Positions 43,497 through 53,900 of a stretch of 64,000 nucleotides of DNA are shown one piece after another. The notes below the pieces were generated by a model. The model was given only the letters and a program-made list of their open reading frames with translations, made no database searches and was not told the origin of the DNA. This DNA comes from Pseudomonas asiatica (GTDB lineage: Bacteria > Pseudomonadota > Gammaproteobacteria > Pseudomonadales > Pseudomonadaceae): assembly GCF_040214835.1 (NCBI RefSeq), contig NZ_CP157874.1, positions 3,104,001 through 3,168,000 of the forward strand, read 5' to 3'. How positions within the stretch are numbered: the stretch's first letter is position 1; the number at the start of each line of letters is the position of its first letter. A program made the position numbers and the translations under genes.

Positions 43497-44573
43497 TCAG
43501 TCGGTGCTCAGCACACCACGGCGTACCTGGTCGCGCTCGATCGATTCGAACAGGGCCTTGAAGTTGCCCTCGCCAAAGCCGTCGTCACCCTTGCGCTGGA
43601 TGAACTCGAAGAACACCGGGCCGAGCAAGGTCTCGGAGAAGATCTGCAGCAGCAGGCGCTTGTCGTCAGGCTGGGAGGCGCCATCGAGGAGGATGCCGCG
43701 TGCTTTCAGCTGATCTACCGGCTCGCCGTGACCTGGCAAGCGCTCCTCGAGCATCTCGTAGTAGGTTTGCGGCGGTGCCGTCATGAAACGCATGCCGAAG
43801 CCCTTGAGGGCGTCCCAGGTCTTGAGCAGGTCATCGGTCAGGAAGGCGACGTGCTGGATGCCTTCGCCGTTGAACTGCATCAGGAACTCTTCGATCTGCC
43901 CGGAGCCCTTGGACGATTCTTCGTTCAGCGGGATACGGATCATGCCATCCGGTGCGGTCATGGCACGCGAAGTCAGGCCGGTGTACTCACCCTTGATGTC
44001 GAAGTAGCGGATTTCGCGGAAGTTGAACAGCTTCTCGTAGAAGCCGGCCCAGTACGACATGCGCCCGCGATAAACGTTGTGGGTGAGGTGGTCGATGATC
44101 TTCAGGCCGGCACCCACCGGGTTGCGGTCCACACCCTCGATGAACTTGAAGTCGATGTCGTAGATCGAGCTGCCTTCCTCGAAACGGTCGATCAGGTACA
44201 GCGGCGCACCGCCGATACCCTTGATCGCCGGCAGGCGCAGCTCCATCGGCCCGGTTTCGATTTCCACCGGCTGGGCGCCCAGTTCGAGGGCGCGGGCATA
44301 GGCCTCGTGGGCGTTGCGCACGCGGAACGCCATGCCGCATACCGACGGGCCGTGTTCGGCGGCGAAGTACGAGGCGATGCTCTTGGGTTCGTTGTTCAGG
44401 ATCAGGTTGATGTCACCCTGGCGATACAGGTGCACATCCTTGGAACGGTGGGTAGCCACCTTGGTGAAGCCCAGCATCTGGAATACCGGCTCGAGTACGC
44501 CAGGGGTCGGCGAAGCCAGTTCGATGAATTCGAAGCCCATCAGGCCCATTGGATTGTCGAAGATATCAGCCAT
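43497..44573 (-). CDS. hpd: 4-Hydroxyphenylpyruvate dioxygenase
   Basis: A 358-residue non-heme iron enzyme that turns 4-hydroxyphenylpyruvate into homogentisate in tyrosine breakdown. It has two VOC-type barrels. The iron ligands are His162 ([10 protein letters not shown]), His241 (GIQHVAF) and Glu323 ([10 protein letters not shown]), and the C-terminal [15 protein letters not shown] helix gates the active site. Length is as usual. Monocistronic, convergent with the CSS gene. Downstream homogentisate genes are not in the window. Confidence 0.97.
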   Translation of the reverse strand: MADIFDNPMGLMGFEFIELASPTPGVLEPVFQMLGFTKVATHRSKDVHLYRQGDINLILNNEPKSIASYFAAEHGPSVCGMAFRVRNAHEAYARALELGAQPVEIETGPMELRLPAIKGIGGAPLYLIDRFEEGSSIYDIDFKFIEGVDRNPVGAGLKIIDHLTHNVYRGRMSYWAGFYEKLFNFREIRYFDIKGEYTGLTSRAMTAPDGMIRIPLNEESSKGSGQIEEFLMQFNGEGIQHVAFLTDDLLKTWDALKGFGMRFMTAPPQTYYEMLEERLPGHGEPVDQLKARGILLDGASQPDDKRLLLQIFSETLLGPVFFEFIQRKGDDGFGEGNFKALFESIERDQVRRGVLSTD

Positions 44574-44734
44574 GTTCGTGTCCTCATCTGCAGCGAAAAA
44601 TTATTGATTGCGTGGGATGTGGCACGGAAACGGCGGTGAGCACGGGATACCCCGCACGCTGCGGGCGAGGAAGTCACCTATTATCAGCTTGAACCCATGG
44701 TATGTCATATGGACCCATTCTCGGCGGGCTTGAT

Positions 44735-44750
44735 CCTTCGGTATCGAAGG
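44735..44750. promoter_or_regulatory. Palindrome upstream of hpd, candidate operator
   Basis: CCTTCG-GTAT-CGAAGG, with near-symmetric flanks (GATC and GACC), about 160 bases upstream of hpd and 125 bases upstream of the EAL gene. It is a candidate regulator site for either. The 299-base region 44574-44872 holds no gene. Confidence 0.35.
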
Positions 44751-44872
44751 ACCTTATTGTTGTATTCGTAAATCGATTCTACATTGCGTAAAATGGTTTG
44801 TCGCGCTTTAGTTGCTCACGGCTTCCGACAAGCGGCTATCCTCTCGTAATCCTTCCTACAGATCAGGTCAGC

Positions 44873-46459
44873 ATGCCCCTTACCGTCAAACGCCGCGCCG
44901 GCTTCGGCTGGCGCACCCTGTTGCCCTGGGTCGTCGGCGTGCTGCCGGTGGCGTGCGGCCTGACCGTGATGAACTGGCAGATCGAGCGCGAAATGCAGGC
45001 CAGCAGCCAGGCCACCGCCCGCCAGGTGGTGGAACACGTCGAGCGCATTCTCGACAACCTGTCCAGCGCTGCCAATGCCCTGCTGCCACTTGTCGACAGC
45101 CCGTGCGACGAGGCCCAGCTCATGCTGCGCGCCCAGGTCACGCGCAAAGCCTTCGTGCGCTCGACCAACCTGTTCCGGCACAACGCCCTTTATTGCACCT
45201 CGCTGTTCGGCGCATTCGACGAGCCGGTCAACCCCGGCGACTACATCGACGGCAAGCTGTGGCTGATGGATGGCAACTCGGTCACCCCAGGCCACCCGCT
45301 GCTGGTGTATCGGGCCAGCGATGGCGACCGCGGCGCGATCAGTACGGTGGATGGCGAACACCTGCTGACGGCGCTGCGCCTGATCGGCCCCGATGAAGAG
45401 CTGCAGATCCGCGTGGGCGATGCCTGGCTGGGCAAGGATGGCATCGTGCACAAGGGCGTGCCCCCTGCCGCGGCCAGCGCGAATGTGCAGCTGGGCTCGA
45501 CCCGTTACCCGTTCAGCGTGCATGGCGGCTACGGCGCCGACAAGCAGGGCCAGCTGTGGCGCAGCCACTACCCCGCCCTGTTCGGCTTGCTGCTGGTACT
45601 GGGCGCGGTGGCCGCCCTGGTGTGCCGCTGGCAGGTTCGCCGCGCCACCTCGCCCCGTGCCGAACTGCGTCGGGCCCTGGAGGCCGACGAGTTCCTGCCG
45701 TACTTCCAGCCGGTGGTGCGCAAGGGCGACTACCGCTGGGCCGGCGCCGAAGTGCTGATGCGCTGGAACCACCCGCGCGAAGGCCTGGTACGCCCCGACC
45801 TGTTCATCCCCTACGCCGAACACAGCGGGCAGATCGTCGCCATGACCCGTGCGCTGATGATGCACACCGCGCAGAACCTGGCACCCTATGCCGGGCTGCT
45901 GGAGGACGGTTTCCATATCGGCATCAACATCACTGCCGACCACTGCCGCGACTTCAGCCTGCTGGACGACTGCCGCACCTTCCTTCAGCACTTCCCGCCA
46001 GGCCGGGTGGTGCTGACCCTGGAGCTGACCGAGCGCAAGCTGATCGAGGCCACGCCGGTGGCTCTGGAACTGTTCGAAAAGCTCGACGCCATGGGTGTGA
46101 AGATTGCCCTGGACGACTTCGGCACCGGCCAGTCGAGCCTCAACTACCTGCGCCAGTTCAAGGTCGACTACCTGAAGATCGACCAGAGCTTCGTCGCCAT
46201 GATCGGTGCCGACGCGCTGTCGGTACACATCCTCGAGACCATCATCGAGCTGTCGGCCAAGCTGGGCCTGGGCATCGTTGCCGAGGGCGTGGAAACCGAA
46301 GCCCAGCGCGACTACCTGGCCCGTCACGAGGTGGACTTCCAGCAGGGCTACCTGTTCGCCAGGCCCATGCCGGCTGCTCAATTCCTCGAGGCGCTGGCGG
46401 CACGCCCGGCTGCGTCGCGGTTGCCGCAAGCCGCGCCCCCTGAGATCATGCGCGGCTGA
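44873..46459 (+). CDS. CSS-EAL cyclic-di-GMP phosphodiesterase
   Basis: A 528-residue inner-membrane protein starting at ATG 44873. TM1 is about 15-33 and TM2 about 238-257. The periplasmic CSS domain has cysteines in DSPCDEAQ and LYCTSLF. The EAL domain (about 270-510) has all key motifs: AEVLMRW (Glu293), NITADHCRD, LELTERK, the metal pair DDFGTG (Asp414-415), LKIDQSF and EGVETEAQ. It therefore should hydrolyse c-di-GMP. It resembles the E. coli PdeB/C/D group, where redox state of the CSS cysteines controls activity and processing. Confidence 0.93.
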   Translation: MPLTVKRRAGFGWRTLLPWVVGVLPVACGLTVMNWQIEREMQASSQATARQVVEHVERILDNLSSAANALLPLVDSPCDEAQLMLRAQVTRKAFVRSTNLFRHNALYCTSLFGAFDEPVNPGDYIDGKLWLMDGNSVTPGHPLLVYRASDGDRGAISTVDGEHLLTALRLIGPDEELQIRVGDAWLGKDGIVHKGVPPAAASANVQLGSTRYPFSVHGGYGADKQGQLWRSHYPALFGLLLVLGAVAALVCRWQVRRATSPRAELRRALEADEFLPYFQPVVRKGDYRWAGAEVLMRWNHPREGLVRPDLFIPYAEHSGQIVAMTRALMMHTAQNLAPYAGLLEDGFHIGINITADHCRDFSLLDDCRTFLQHFPPGRVVLTLELTERKLIEATPVALELFEKLDAMGVKIALDDFGTGQSSLNYLRQFKVDYLKIDQSFVAMIGADALSVHILETIIELSAKLGLGIVAEGVETEAQRDYLARHEVDFQQGYLFARPMPAAQFLEALAARPAASRLPQAAPPEIMRG

Positions 46460-46491
46460 TCCACCCGCTCAATTCCCTATTCGAGGCATTC

Positions 46492-47379
46492 GTGTCAAAA
46501 GGCATTCTTTCGTCGGTCATGGCGTCCTGTCTGTTCGCCGTGATGTACTTCTATACCTCTCTGCTCACGCCGCTCGATGGCGAAGAGATCTTTGGCTGGC
46601 GCACCCTGTTGACGCTGCCCTGCCTGACCCTGTTCATGCTTGTCTCGAAAGACTGGAAACGGGTGGGTGAACTGCTTGCCCGGGTAAAACGCACGCCGCT
46701 GCTGTTACTGGGCATGGTCGCCACATCGTGGCTGATGGGCGTGCAGCTGTGGCTGTTCCTCTGGGCACCCCTGCACGGGCGCAGCCTGGAAGTGTCGATG
46801 GGCTACTTCCTGCTGCCGCTGGCCATGGTCCTGACCGGGCGCCTGGTGTATGGCGAGCGCCTGTCACGCCTGCAGAAGGTGGCCGTGGCCTGCGCCGCGC
46901 TGGGCGTGGGCCACGAGCTGTACCAGCATGGCAGTTTCGCCTGGGAAACCCTGGTGGTGACGATCGGCTACCCGATCTACTTCGTGTTGCGCAAGCGCTG
47001 CCGCACCGAACACCTGGGCGGCCTGTGGTGCGACATGTGCCTGCTGTTGCCCTGGGCGTTGTACTTCGTGATCCAGGGCCCGCTTTCCCCTGCCGATCTG
47101 CAGGCACACCCCGGGCTGTATGCGTTGATCCCGATCCTCGGGGCGATCAGCGCCTCGGCCCTGATCGCCTACGTGCTGGCCAGCCGCCTGCTGCCGTTCA
47201 GCCTGTTCGGCCTGCTCAGCTACGTCGAACCGGTGCTGCTGGTGGGCGTGGCGCTGCTGCTGGGCGAAACCATCGGCCCGGATCAGTGGCTGACCTACCT
47301 GCCGATCTGGGCCGCGGTGCTGGTGCTGGTGATCGAGGGCTTCAAGCACCTGCTGCGTCAACGTCGCCGCTCGGTGTAA
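46492..47379 (+). CDS. rarD: RarD-type EamA family transporter
   Basis: A 295-residue inner-membrane protein with ten predicted helices. It starts at GTG 46492. Signatures are [40 protein letters not shown], and the C-terminal [20 protein letters not shown]. RarD proteins carry small metabolites, and the substrate is poorly known. It follows the EAL gene by 32 bases, so partial co-transcription is possible. Its 3' end overlaps the convergent TerC-CBS gene by 38 bases. Confidence 0.9.
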   Translation: MSKGILSSVMASCLFAVMYFYTSLLTPLDGEEIFGWRTLLTLPCLTLFMLVSKDWKRVGELLARVKRTPLLLLGMVATSWLMGVQLWLFLWAPLHGRSLEVSMGYFLLPLAMVLTGRLVYGERLSRLQKVAVACAALGVGHELYQHGSFAWETLVVTIGYPIYFVLRKRCRTEHLGGLWCDMCLLLPWALYFVIQGPLSPADLQAHPGLYALIPILGAISASALIAYVLASRLLPFSLFGLLSYVEPVLLVGVALLLGETIGPDQWLTYLPIWAAVLVLVIEGFKHLLRQRRRSV

Positions 47380-48913
47380 GCCGAACCTGGCGCACCCGCC
47401 GCTCCTCGACCGCCTCCACGGTCAGCGTCCAGCCATTCCAGGCCAGGCGGTCACCCACCATGGGCAGGCGGTCGAGCAGGCTCATCACCAGGCCCGCGAG
47501 GGTCTGGTAGTCCTCGGTGGCGCGGGCGCTGAAGCCGGTACGCGCCTGCACCTGGCTCAGGTTCAACGCACCGCTGACCACAAAGCCTTCACCTTCCTGG
47601 ACGATGCCCGGGCCTTCGACCTCGCTGGCATCCGGCAGCTCGCCGGCAATCGACTCGAGGATATCGGTCATGGTCAGCAGGCCGGTGAAGTCACCGAACT
47701 CGTTGACGACGAAGGCGATGTGCGTCGACTGGCCTCGCATCTGCTCCAGGGCGTTGAGGATGCTGAAGCTTTCCAGCAGGTTCAGCGGTACCCGGGCCAT
47801 GCCTTCCAGATCGGGCTGGCTACCCGACAGCAGTTCCTTGAGCAGCTCCTTCTTGTGCACGAAGCCCAGCGGCTCGTCCACGCGGCCATCGCGGATCAAT
47901 GGCAGGCGCGAGTACGGCGAATTGGCCAGGGCCAGGGCAATCGCGTCGGCCGGCTGCGCCAGGTCGATCACATCGACCTCGGCGCGGGCGGTCATCACCG
48001 TGCGGATCGGCCGCTCGGCCAGGTTCAGCACGCCACTGATCATCACCCGTTCACGGCGGTCGAACAGCACCTGCTCCTCACCGCCTTCGACCAAGTCGGC
48101 GATTTCCTCGCCCACCTCGTCCGCCTCGACCCGGCGGCCACCCAGCAGGCGCAGCACGGCATGCGCGGTGCGCTCACGCAGCGGCCGGTGCTGCTGCAGG
48201 CTGCGCTTGCGGCGGGCACGGGCCAGCTGGTTGAACAGCTCGATCAGGATCGAGAAGCCGATGGCCGCGTACAAGTAGCCTTTCGGGATATGGAAGCCCA
48301 GGCCTTCGGCGGTAAGGCTGAAGCCGATCATCATCAGGAAGCCCAGGCACAGCATGATCACCGTAGGGTGGGCGTTGACGAAGCGGGTCAGCGGCTTGCT
48401 GGCAACGATCATGATGCCGATCGAGAAGATCACCGCGATCATCATCACCGACAAATGCTCGACCATGCCCACCGCGGTAATCACCGCGTCCAGCGAGAAC
48501 ACCGCATCGAGCACCACGATCTGCGCAACGATCGGCCAGAACGCAGCGTGGCGCACCGCGCCACTGGCCTGGGTCACATGGCCTTCCAGGCGCTCGTGCA
48601 GCTCCATGGTGGCCTTGAACAGCAGGAACACGCCACCGAACAGCATGATCAGGTCACGGCCGGAGAAGCTCTTGTCGAACACCTCGAACAATGGCGCGGT
48701 CAGCGTGACCATCCACGAGATACTGGCCAACAGGCCCAGACGCATGATCAACGCCAGGCTCAGGCCAATGACCCGCGCGCGGTCGCGCTGATGCGGCGGC
48801 AGCTTGTCGGCGAGGATGGCGATGAACACCAGGTTGTCGATACCCAGCACCAGCTCGAGGACGATAAGCGTCAACAGGCCCAGCCAGGCCGTGGGGTCGG
48901 CTAGCCATTCCAT
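47342..48913 (-). CDS. TerC-CBS-CorC fusion membrane protein
   Basis: A 523-residue protein. The N-terminal TerC domain (about 1-235) has seven helices with [20 protein letters not shown] and [20 protein letters not shown]. Two CBS domains follow (about 305-425, [20 protein letters not shown] and [20 protein letters not shown]), then a CorC/HlyC transporter-associated domain (about 440-520). Related proteins (YegH/YoaE group) are linked to metal or metalloid handling and to envelope functions; recent family work suggests metal export. Substrate unknown. Confidence 0.9.
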   Translation of the reverse strand: MEWLADPTAWLGLLTLIVLELVLGIDNLVFIAILADKLPPHQRDRARVIGLSLALIMRLGLLASISWMVTLTAPLFEVFDKSFSGRDLIMLFGGVFLLFKATMELHERLEGHVTQASGAVRHAAFWPIVAQIVVLDAVFSLDAVITAVGMVEHLSVMMIAVIFSIGIMIVASKPLTRFVNAHPTVIMLCLGFLMMIGFSLTAEGLGFHIPKGYLYAAIGFSILIELFNQLARARRKRSLQQHRPLRERTAHAVLRLLGGRRVEADEVGEEIADLVEGGEEQVLFDRRERVMISGVLNLAERPIRTVMTARAEVDVIDLAQPADAIALALANSPYSRLPLIRDGRVDEPLGFVHKKELLKELLSGSQPDLEGMARVPLNLLESFSILNALEQMRGQSTHIAFVVNEFGDFTGLLTMTDILESIAGELPDASEVEGPGIVQEGEGFVVSGALNLSQVQARTGFSARATEDYQTLAGLVMSLLDRLPMVGDRLAWNGWTLTVEAVEERRVRQVRLTPSGDVDAAGA

Positions 48914-49307
48914 TAGCGGGTACTCACGAGGGCAGCGTCACGAGGACGGGAGAAGGAAGGCCTTGAAGGCCGGGGACTGGGGGGCTCCGCGAAGGTGCTC
49001 ATATGGACCTTGATAGCAAATTGGGAAAATGATCCTACAAGCACAGCAGCTTTCCGTAATAGCGCAAAACTATTACAAAACCTGTAACAACCTTGTAGGA
49101 GCGGCCTTGTGTCGCGATCGGGCCGCACAGCGGCCCCAGCTGTTGATGCAGCGCTGCTGAAACCCGGGGGCCTTGTGCGGCCCGATCGCGACACAAGGCC
49201 GCTCCTACACAAAAATGCGCTGGCCGGGCGTGAGGTACTTTTCTTCAATACCGCAGGCTGTCGATGCCCGAGCATGGAGGCCACCCTCAACCAAACGGAT
49301 CCCCCTC
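48914..49307. other. 394-base intergenic region with REP pair
   Basis: The region between the TerC-CBS gene and the LysE gene holds an AT-rich stretch (about 49005-49090), probably carrying the promoter of the TerC-CBS gene. A REP pair (49093-49208) and a short promoter-sized segment before the LysE gene follow. No gene is supported. Confidence 0.6.
49093..49208. repeat. REP pair (TGTCGCGA type)
   Basis: TTGTAGGAGCGGCCTTGTGT and CGCGATCGGGCCGC face the inverted copy ending in GCCGCTCCTACA, around a spacer with GTTGATGCAGCGCTGC. Confidence 0.9.
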
Positions 49308-49895
49308 ATGAGCCTGTCCCTGTCCATGGCCGCTTTCGCACTGGCGGCCTCGATCTCCCCCGGCCCGGTCAACATCGTTGCGCTGGGCAGCGGTGCCCGC
49401 CATGGCCTGCGTGCCAGCCTGGCGCATGTGGCTGGCGCCACGCTGGGCTTCTGCCTGTTGCTGGTGCTGGTCGGGCTGGGCCTGCATCAGTTGTTGCTGC
49501 GCTGGCCTTTGCTGGGCCTGCTGTTGCACTGGGGCGGCGTGGCGTTCCTGCTGTACATGGCATGGAGGCTGGCCAGCGACGATGGGCAGCTGGGCAGTGC
49601 CCATCCCGCCCAGGCCCCCTCGGCCTGGCACGGCGCGGCGATGCAATGGCTCAACCCCAAGGCGTGGCTGGCAGCGGTGGCCGGGGTGGGTGCCTACACC
49701 GGCGGCGAGCAGCAGTTGCTGTGGCTGTTTGCCTGGATCTACGGGCCGATCTGCTTCATTTCGGTGGCCTGCTGGGCGTGGGCCGGGAGCGTGGTTCGCC
49801 AGTACCTGGGCAACCCACGGCACATGCGCCTACTGAATCGGGGCTTGGCGGTGCTGCTAGTGGGCAGTGCGGTTTATCTGGTCATTCAAGGCTAG
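49308..49895 (+). CDS. LysE family translocator
   Basis: A 195-residue inner-membrane exporter with about six helices. It starts at ATG 49308 (MSLSLSMAAFALAASISPGP). Family features are ISPGPVNIVALGSGARHGLR, GGVAFLLYMAWRLAS and MQWLNPKAWLAAVAGVGAY. It exports an amino acid or related compound. A convergent AraC-type regulator gene follows. The in-frame extension from 49173 is REP-derived and rejected. Confidence 0.88.
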   Translation: MSLSLSMAAFALAASISPGPVNIVALGSGARHGLRASLAHVAGATLGFCLLLVLVGLGLHQLLLRWPLLGLLLHWGGVAFLLYMAWRLASDDGQLGSAHPAQAPSAWHGAAMQWLNPKAWLAAVAGVGAYTGGEQQLLWLFAWIYGPICFISVACWAWAGSVVRQYLGNPRHMRLLNRGLAVLLVGSAVYLVIQG

Positions 49896-49935
49896 CTGCA
49901 CCAGCCCTATCGCTGCCCTCAAGACCTGCACTGTA

Positions 49936-49967
49936 CCTGTAGGAGCTGGCTTGCCGGCGATAGGGCC
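49936..49967. repeat. Single REP-like half unit
   Basis: CCTGTAGGAGCTGGCTTGCC and GGCGATAGGGCC, a single GCTGGCTTGCCGGCGA-type unit between the convergent LysE and AraC genes. It may serve as the bidirectional end of both transcripts. Confidence 0.6.
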
Positions 49968-49987
49968 ATCACAGCCAAAATGGCAAT

Positions 49988-50770
49988 TCAGCCGAATGCA
50001 TTGCGGTAATGCCCCGGCGTCGCCGCCAGGTGCTGCTTGAAGGCCCGCTGCAGGTGCGCCTGGTCGGCAAACCCAGCCTCCTGCGCAACTTCGGCGATTG
50101 CCCGGCCCTGGCGCAGTTGCGCCCTGGCCAGCTGCACGCGCTGGTCGAGCAGGTAGCCATGCGGTGTCAGGCCGAAGCGTTGGCGGAACGCGCGAATCAG
50201 GTAGGACCGCGACAGGCCGCAGGCCGCGCAGATGTCGTCCAGGCTCAGCGGGTCGCCACGATGGGCGCGTATGAACGCTGCCGCCGCGTCCAGTCGCGGG
50301 TTGCCCTCGTCGTTCACGCTGGCATTACCGCCAAGCATGCCAGGCAGTGCGCCAAACAGTGCCGCCAGGCGGCCTTCGCGGTCCGGCACGCTGGCGTCGA
50401 ACAGGTCGGCAAAGGCCTGCAGCAGGCACCGGTACAATACCGGCGAGCTACTCCAGGCCTGGGACGGCAAGGCAAACCCCAGCGCCTGCAACCAGGGCAT
50501 GTCGACGAACAACATCAGGTAGGACCATGGCTCCCCGGCGATGGGGTTGCAGGCGTGCACCACGCCTGGGCTCATCAATACCGTGGCACCAGCCGCCACC
50601 TCGATGCACTGGTCACCGTACAGGTAGGTGCTGCGCCCCCCCGTGATCACCCCGATGGAAAAGCTCTCGTGGGAATGCGCGGCGTAGCACACCTGGCGCC
50701 CGTCCCCTACCCGCCGGGCTTCGACGAAGGGCAACGCCGGGTCGCGCCAGAACCGTGATACTTCGATCAT
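49988..50770 (-). CDS. AraC-family transcriptional regulator
   Basis: A 260-residue regulator. An N-terminal AraC-binding cupin (about 20-150: HSHESFSIGVITGGRSTYLY) is followed by a C-terminal double helix-turn-helix (about 165-258: LSLDDICAACGLSRSYLIRA and EVAQEAGFADQAHLQRAFKQ). It lies convergent to the LysE-type exporter, a common regulator-transporter pairing in Pseudomonas (the regulator often senses the exported amino acid). The target is inferred. Confidence 0.9.
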   Translation of the reverse strand: MIEVSRFWRDPALPFVEARRVGDGRQVCYAAHSHESFSIGVITGGRSTYLYGDQCIEVAAGATVLMSPGVVHACNPIAGEPWSYLMLFVDMPWLQALGFALPSQAWSSSPVLYRCLLQAFADLFDASVPDREGRLAALFGALPGMLGGNASVNDEGNPRLDAAAAFIRAHRGDPLSLDDICAACGLSRSYLIRAFRQRFGLTPHGYLLDQRVQLARAQLRQGRAIAEVAQEAGFADQAHLQRAFKQHLAATPGHYRNAFG

Positions 50771-50932
50771 CCCTCACCCCGCTCGCCGCTGCCATGCGCC
50801 TGGATACTACACGCTTGTCACGGAATCAGCAGGCAACCGCAGGCCATATATCCAGCCCGCGTTATCCCATTACCACTTGGCCATCGATAAATACCGTTTG
50901 ATGCCCCCTCTTTGCATGAAAGGAGCATCGAC

Positions 50933-53900
50933 ATGCCAGCCATCAACCCTCATCAACCCTTGCTCGAGGCGCAGCTGCCGCACTGGGCACGCCAGGTAAC
51001 GCCCAATCAATGGGCCGCGTTGAAGCGAACCCAGATCGCCCCGTGGAAGGCGCAGGACTGGTTCGCCAATGCTGCCCCCGACCTGCGTGACACAGTGCAT
51101 GCCAGCCAGGCGCGCCTGATGCAGGCGCAAGCAGCCTTGGCCGGCTCGCTCAAAGGCCTGAAACAGATCACTGAATTCGCCGAGCCATTGCTGCAACGAC
51201 GTCTTGCCGAACAAGGCTTTCACGCGCCGCTGCGCAATAGCCAACTGCTGCGGGTCGAGCGCAACTGGCACTGGGCCGCCCTGCGCTATCTTTACCGCCA
51301 TCGTCGCGACAACCTGCTACAGGCCGCCCTGCAGAACTTCGCCAGCGACGAAGTGTTCACCGCTGAAAGTGCCATTGCCCTGGGCGACAACATTCAGGTG
51401 ACGCCGATTCTGGTGCAAGGCTCCGCCCCCTTCGGCATGCAATCACCCGTCGCGCACTTTCCATTGCAGTCGGAGCACTATCAGGTGGAACGGCTGCCAC
51501 TTGAGCCGGCCGCTTTCGCCACACAGTGCCGTGACCTGGACCTGGGTGAGGCTTACCAGACCCACCTGGAACAACACCTTGCCCAGCCCGCTACCCGAGC
51601 CTTGGCCATCAAGGTTCAGAAAGACCGCCTGCGCCTGGCGGCCGACCTTGCCTATCTGCGGCACCTGCTTGACGGCAGCACGCGCGATCAGGTCGAACAG
51701 CTGTTGCAGGGTGGTGCCGTGAGGTGCTGGCAACTGGCGCTGTTCGGCACGCCCCTGCACGAGGTCATGCTGATCGATGCCGGCAGTGCGGGGCTGGCGC
51801 TGTACCTGCCCGCCCATGACCCAGCCCTGCGTCAATGCAGCAACCTGGACGCGGTACACGACACGCTGGCGACCTTGCTGCTGGAGCCCGATGCCCGCCA
51901 AGCCTTCACTGCCTACATCAGGCAGGACCAACGCACGCACTTTCTCGACCTGTTGCAGCAGAACCTCGACGCCACAGGCAACACGGCCTTTGACCGCCCT
52001 TGGCAGCGCGCAGCGCAAGCGGACCTGCGCCCCACACGCGTGGCTATCACGGCCGAGCCTTTCGGCCACTACCAGGACCTGCACCTGGCCCGCCTCAAGC
52101 ACGAAGCCAGCCTGCTGGCGGTCCCGACAGCAATGGCCGATGCCAACGCGCGAACCAGGCGCCTGGAGGAATGGGAAAGCCTTGGCCTGGATGCACTCGG
52201 TATTGCCGCGTTCTTCGTTCCGGGTGCAGGCACCCTGATGCTGGCCGTCACTGCCTGCCAACTGCTCGGCGAGGCCTTCGAGGGCTACCAGGCCTGGCAT
52301 GAAGGCGACCGCCACCTGGCGCTGCGCCACCTGGAGGCGGTCGGCCTGAACCTAGCCCTGATCGGAGGGTTCGTGGCAGCGGGCAAGTTCGTGCCCAAGC
52401 TGTTCAACAGCCCGTTGATGGAAAGCCTGCAGCAAGTACGTGGCAACGACGGGCGCTACCGGCTCTGGAATGAAGACCTCACCCCCTACCGCAGTGCCGT
52501 GACACTGCCCGAAACCCTGCAGCCCAATGCACTTGGCCAGTACCTGTATCAGGGCCGGTATTTCATCCGCATGGACAGCCAGCTCTTCGAACAACGCTTC
52601 GATCACGACCTGCAGCAATGGCGGGTCATTCACCCCGACACGCCCGACGCCTGGCAGCCACCGCTGACGCACAATGCCCAAGGTGCCTGGCGCGGCCAGC
52701 ATGAACAGCCCGGCCAGTGGCCATTCGCGAAGCTGGCGCGCCGTCTCGGCCCTGCATATGCCGCTTTCACGCCAGAACAGCTGACGCAAGCCGGCCGCCT
52801 CTGCGGCATCGACGCCGCGCAGTTGTGCCGGGTGCACCTGGAAGGCCGAGCAACGCCCCCGCTGTTGCTCGATGCCCTGCAACGCATGGCGGCACAGGCC
52901 GAGGTAGAGGCGTTGGCCGACAGGGCCCCACCGGGCCTGTTCGAGCGCCTCTACAACGGCAGCGCGCCCACCACCCCGTCAACGCAGAAACTGCTCGCTG
53001 CCTATCCACGGCTTTCCCCTGCCCTGGCCACGCGTTTGCTGGCACCGCTGGGCGAGGCTGAATCGCTCGCCTGGCAACAGCAGGGTCAGCTACACATTCA
53101 GGTTCGCCAGGCACTGGAACAGGTGCACAGCGAGCTGCCCCTGGTTCGCGCCCTGGAGGGCGTGCTTCAGCCAGCCCGGGCCAGCAGCGACAGCGAACGC
53201 CTGCTGTTCAGCGCCTTGGATGCCATGCCCGACTGGCCTGCGGACCTGCGCCTGGAGCTGCATGGCGCAAGCCCCCAAGGCCCTTTGCTGGAGCATGTCG
53301 GCAGCGACCAGGCCAGCACCCTGCGCCGTGTGATCAAAACGACCGAAGGCTATGAGGTCGACCGGGGCGAGCGCCCTGCACCTGGACCGCGTGATCCGGA
53401 CCTCTGCCGTGCCATAGAGCAGGCACTGCCACGCTCGCATCGCGATACGCTGGGTATCCCGACGGCCGATGGCAGCTCGCTACGCCAGCGCGTACTGGGT
53501 TGGGTCGACCTGCACAGACAGACACTTGCCCAACGCCTCTGGGGTCATCGCGCGCTGCTGCGCAAGCCCATGGGCAGCTTGCGCGGCGGTCGGCCGCTTG
53601 ACCCCGAACCGCCTCAGCCGCGGCTGGAAGGCTCGCTGGCCGGGGCCTATCGGCGCTTGTTCCCCGACGCCACCGACTGGGAATTCGAAAACTGGCTCGG
53701 CAACGACGAGGACAACCCGTACGTCGATGACATTCGCTCACCCACACAGCGGCTGCACGACCTGCAGCAGCGTCTGGATACTTTGCGCCGCGACCTGCAT
53801 GAATGGGCCCGGCCCGATCCGCAGCGCCCGCACCAGCGGCACCTGGCCATCCGCCCCATCCTCAACGCCTGGCGGCGGCTGTCGACCGTAGCGCTTGAAG

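Noticed and set aside
50912..50932. Upstream TTG start of the LRR protein
   Set aside because: The AGGAG ribosome site lies after the TTG and 7 bases before ATG 50933, so the ATG is the real start.
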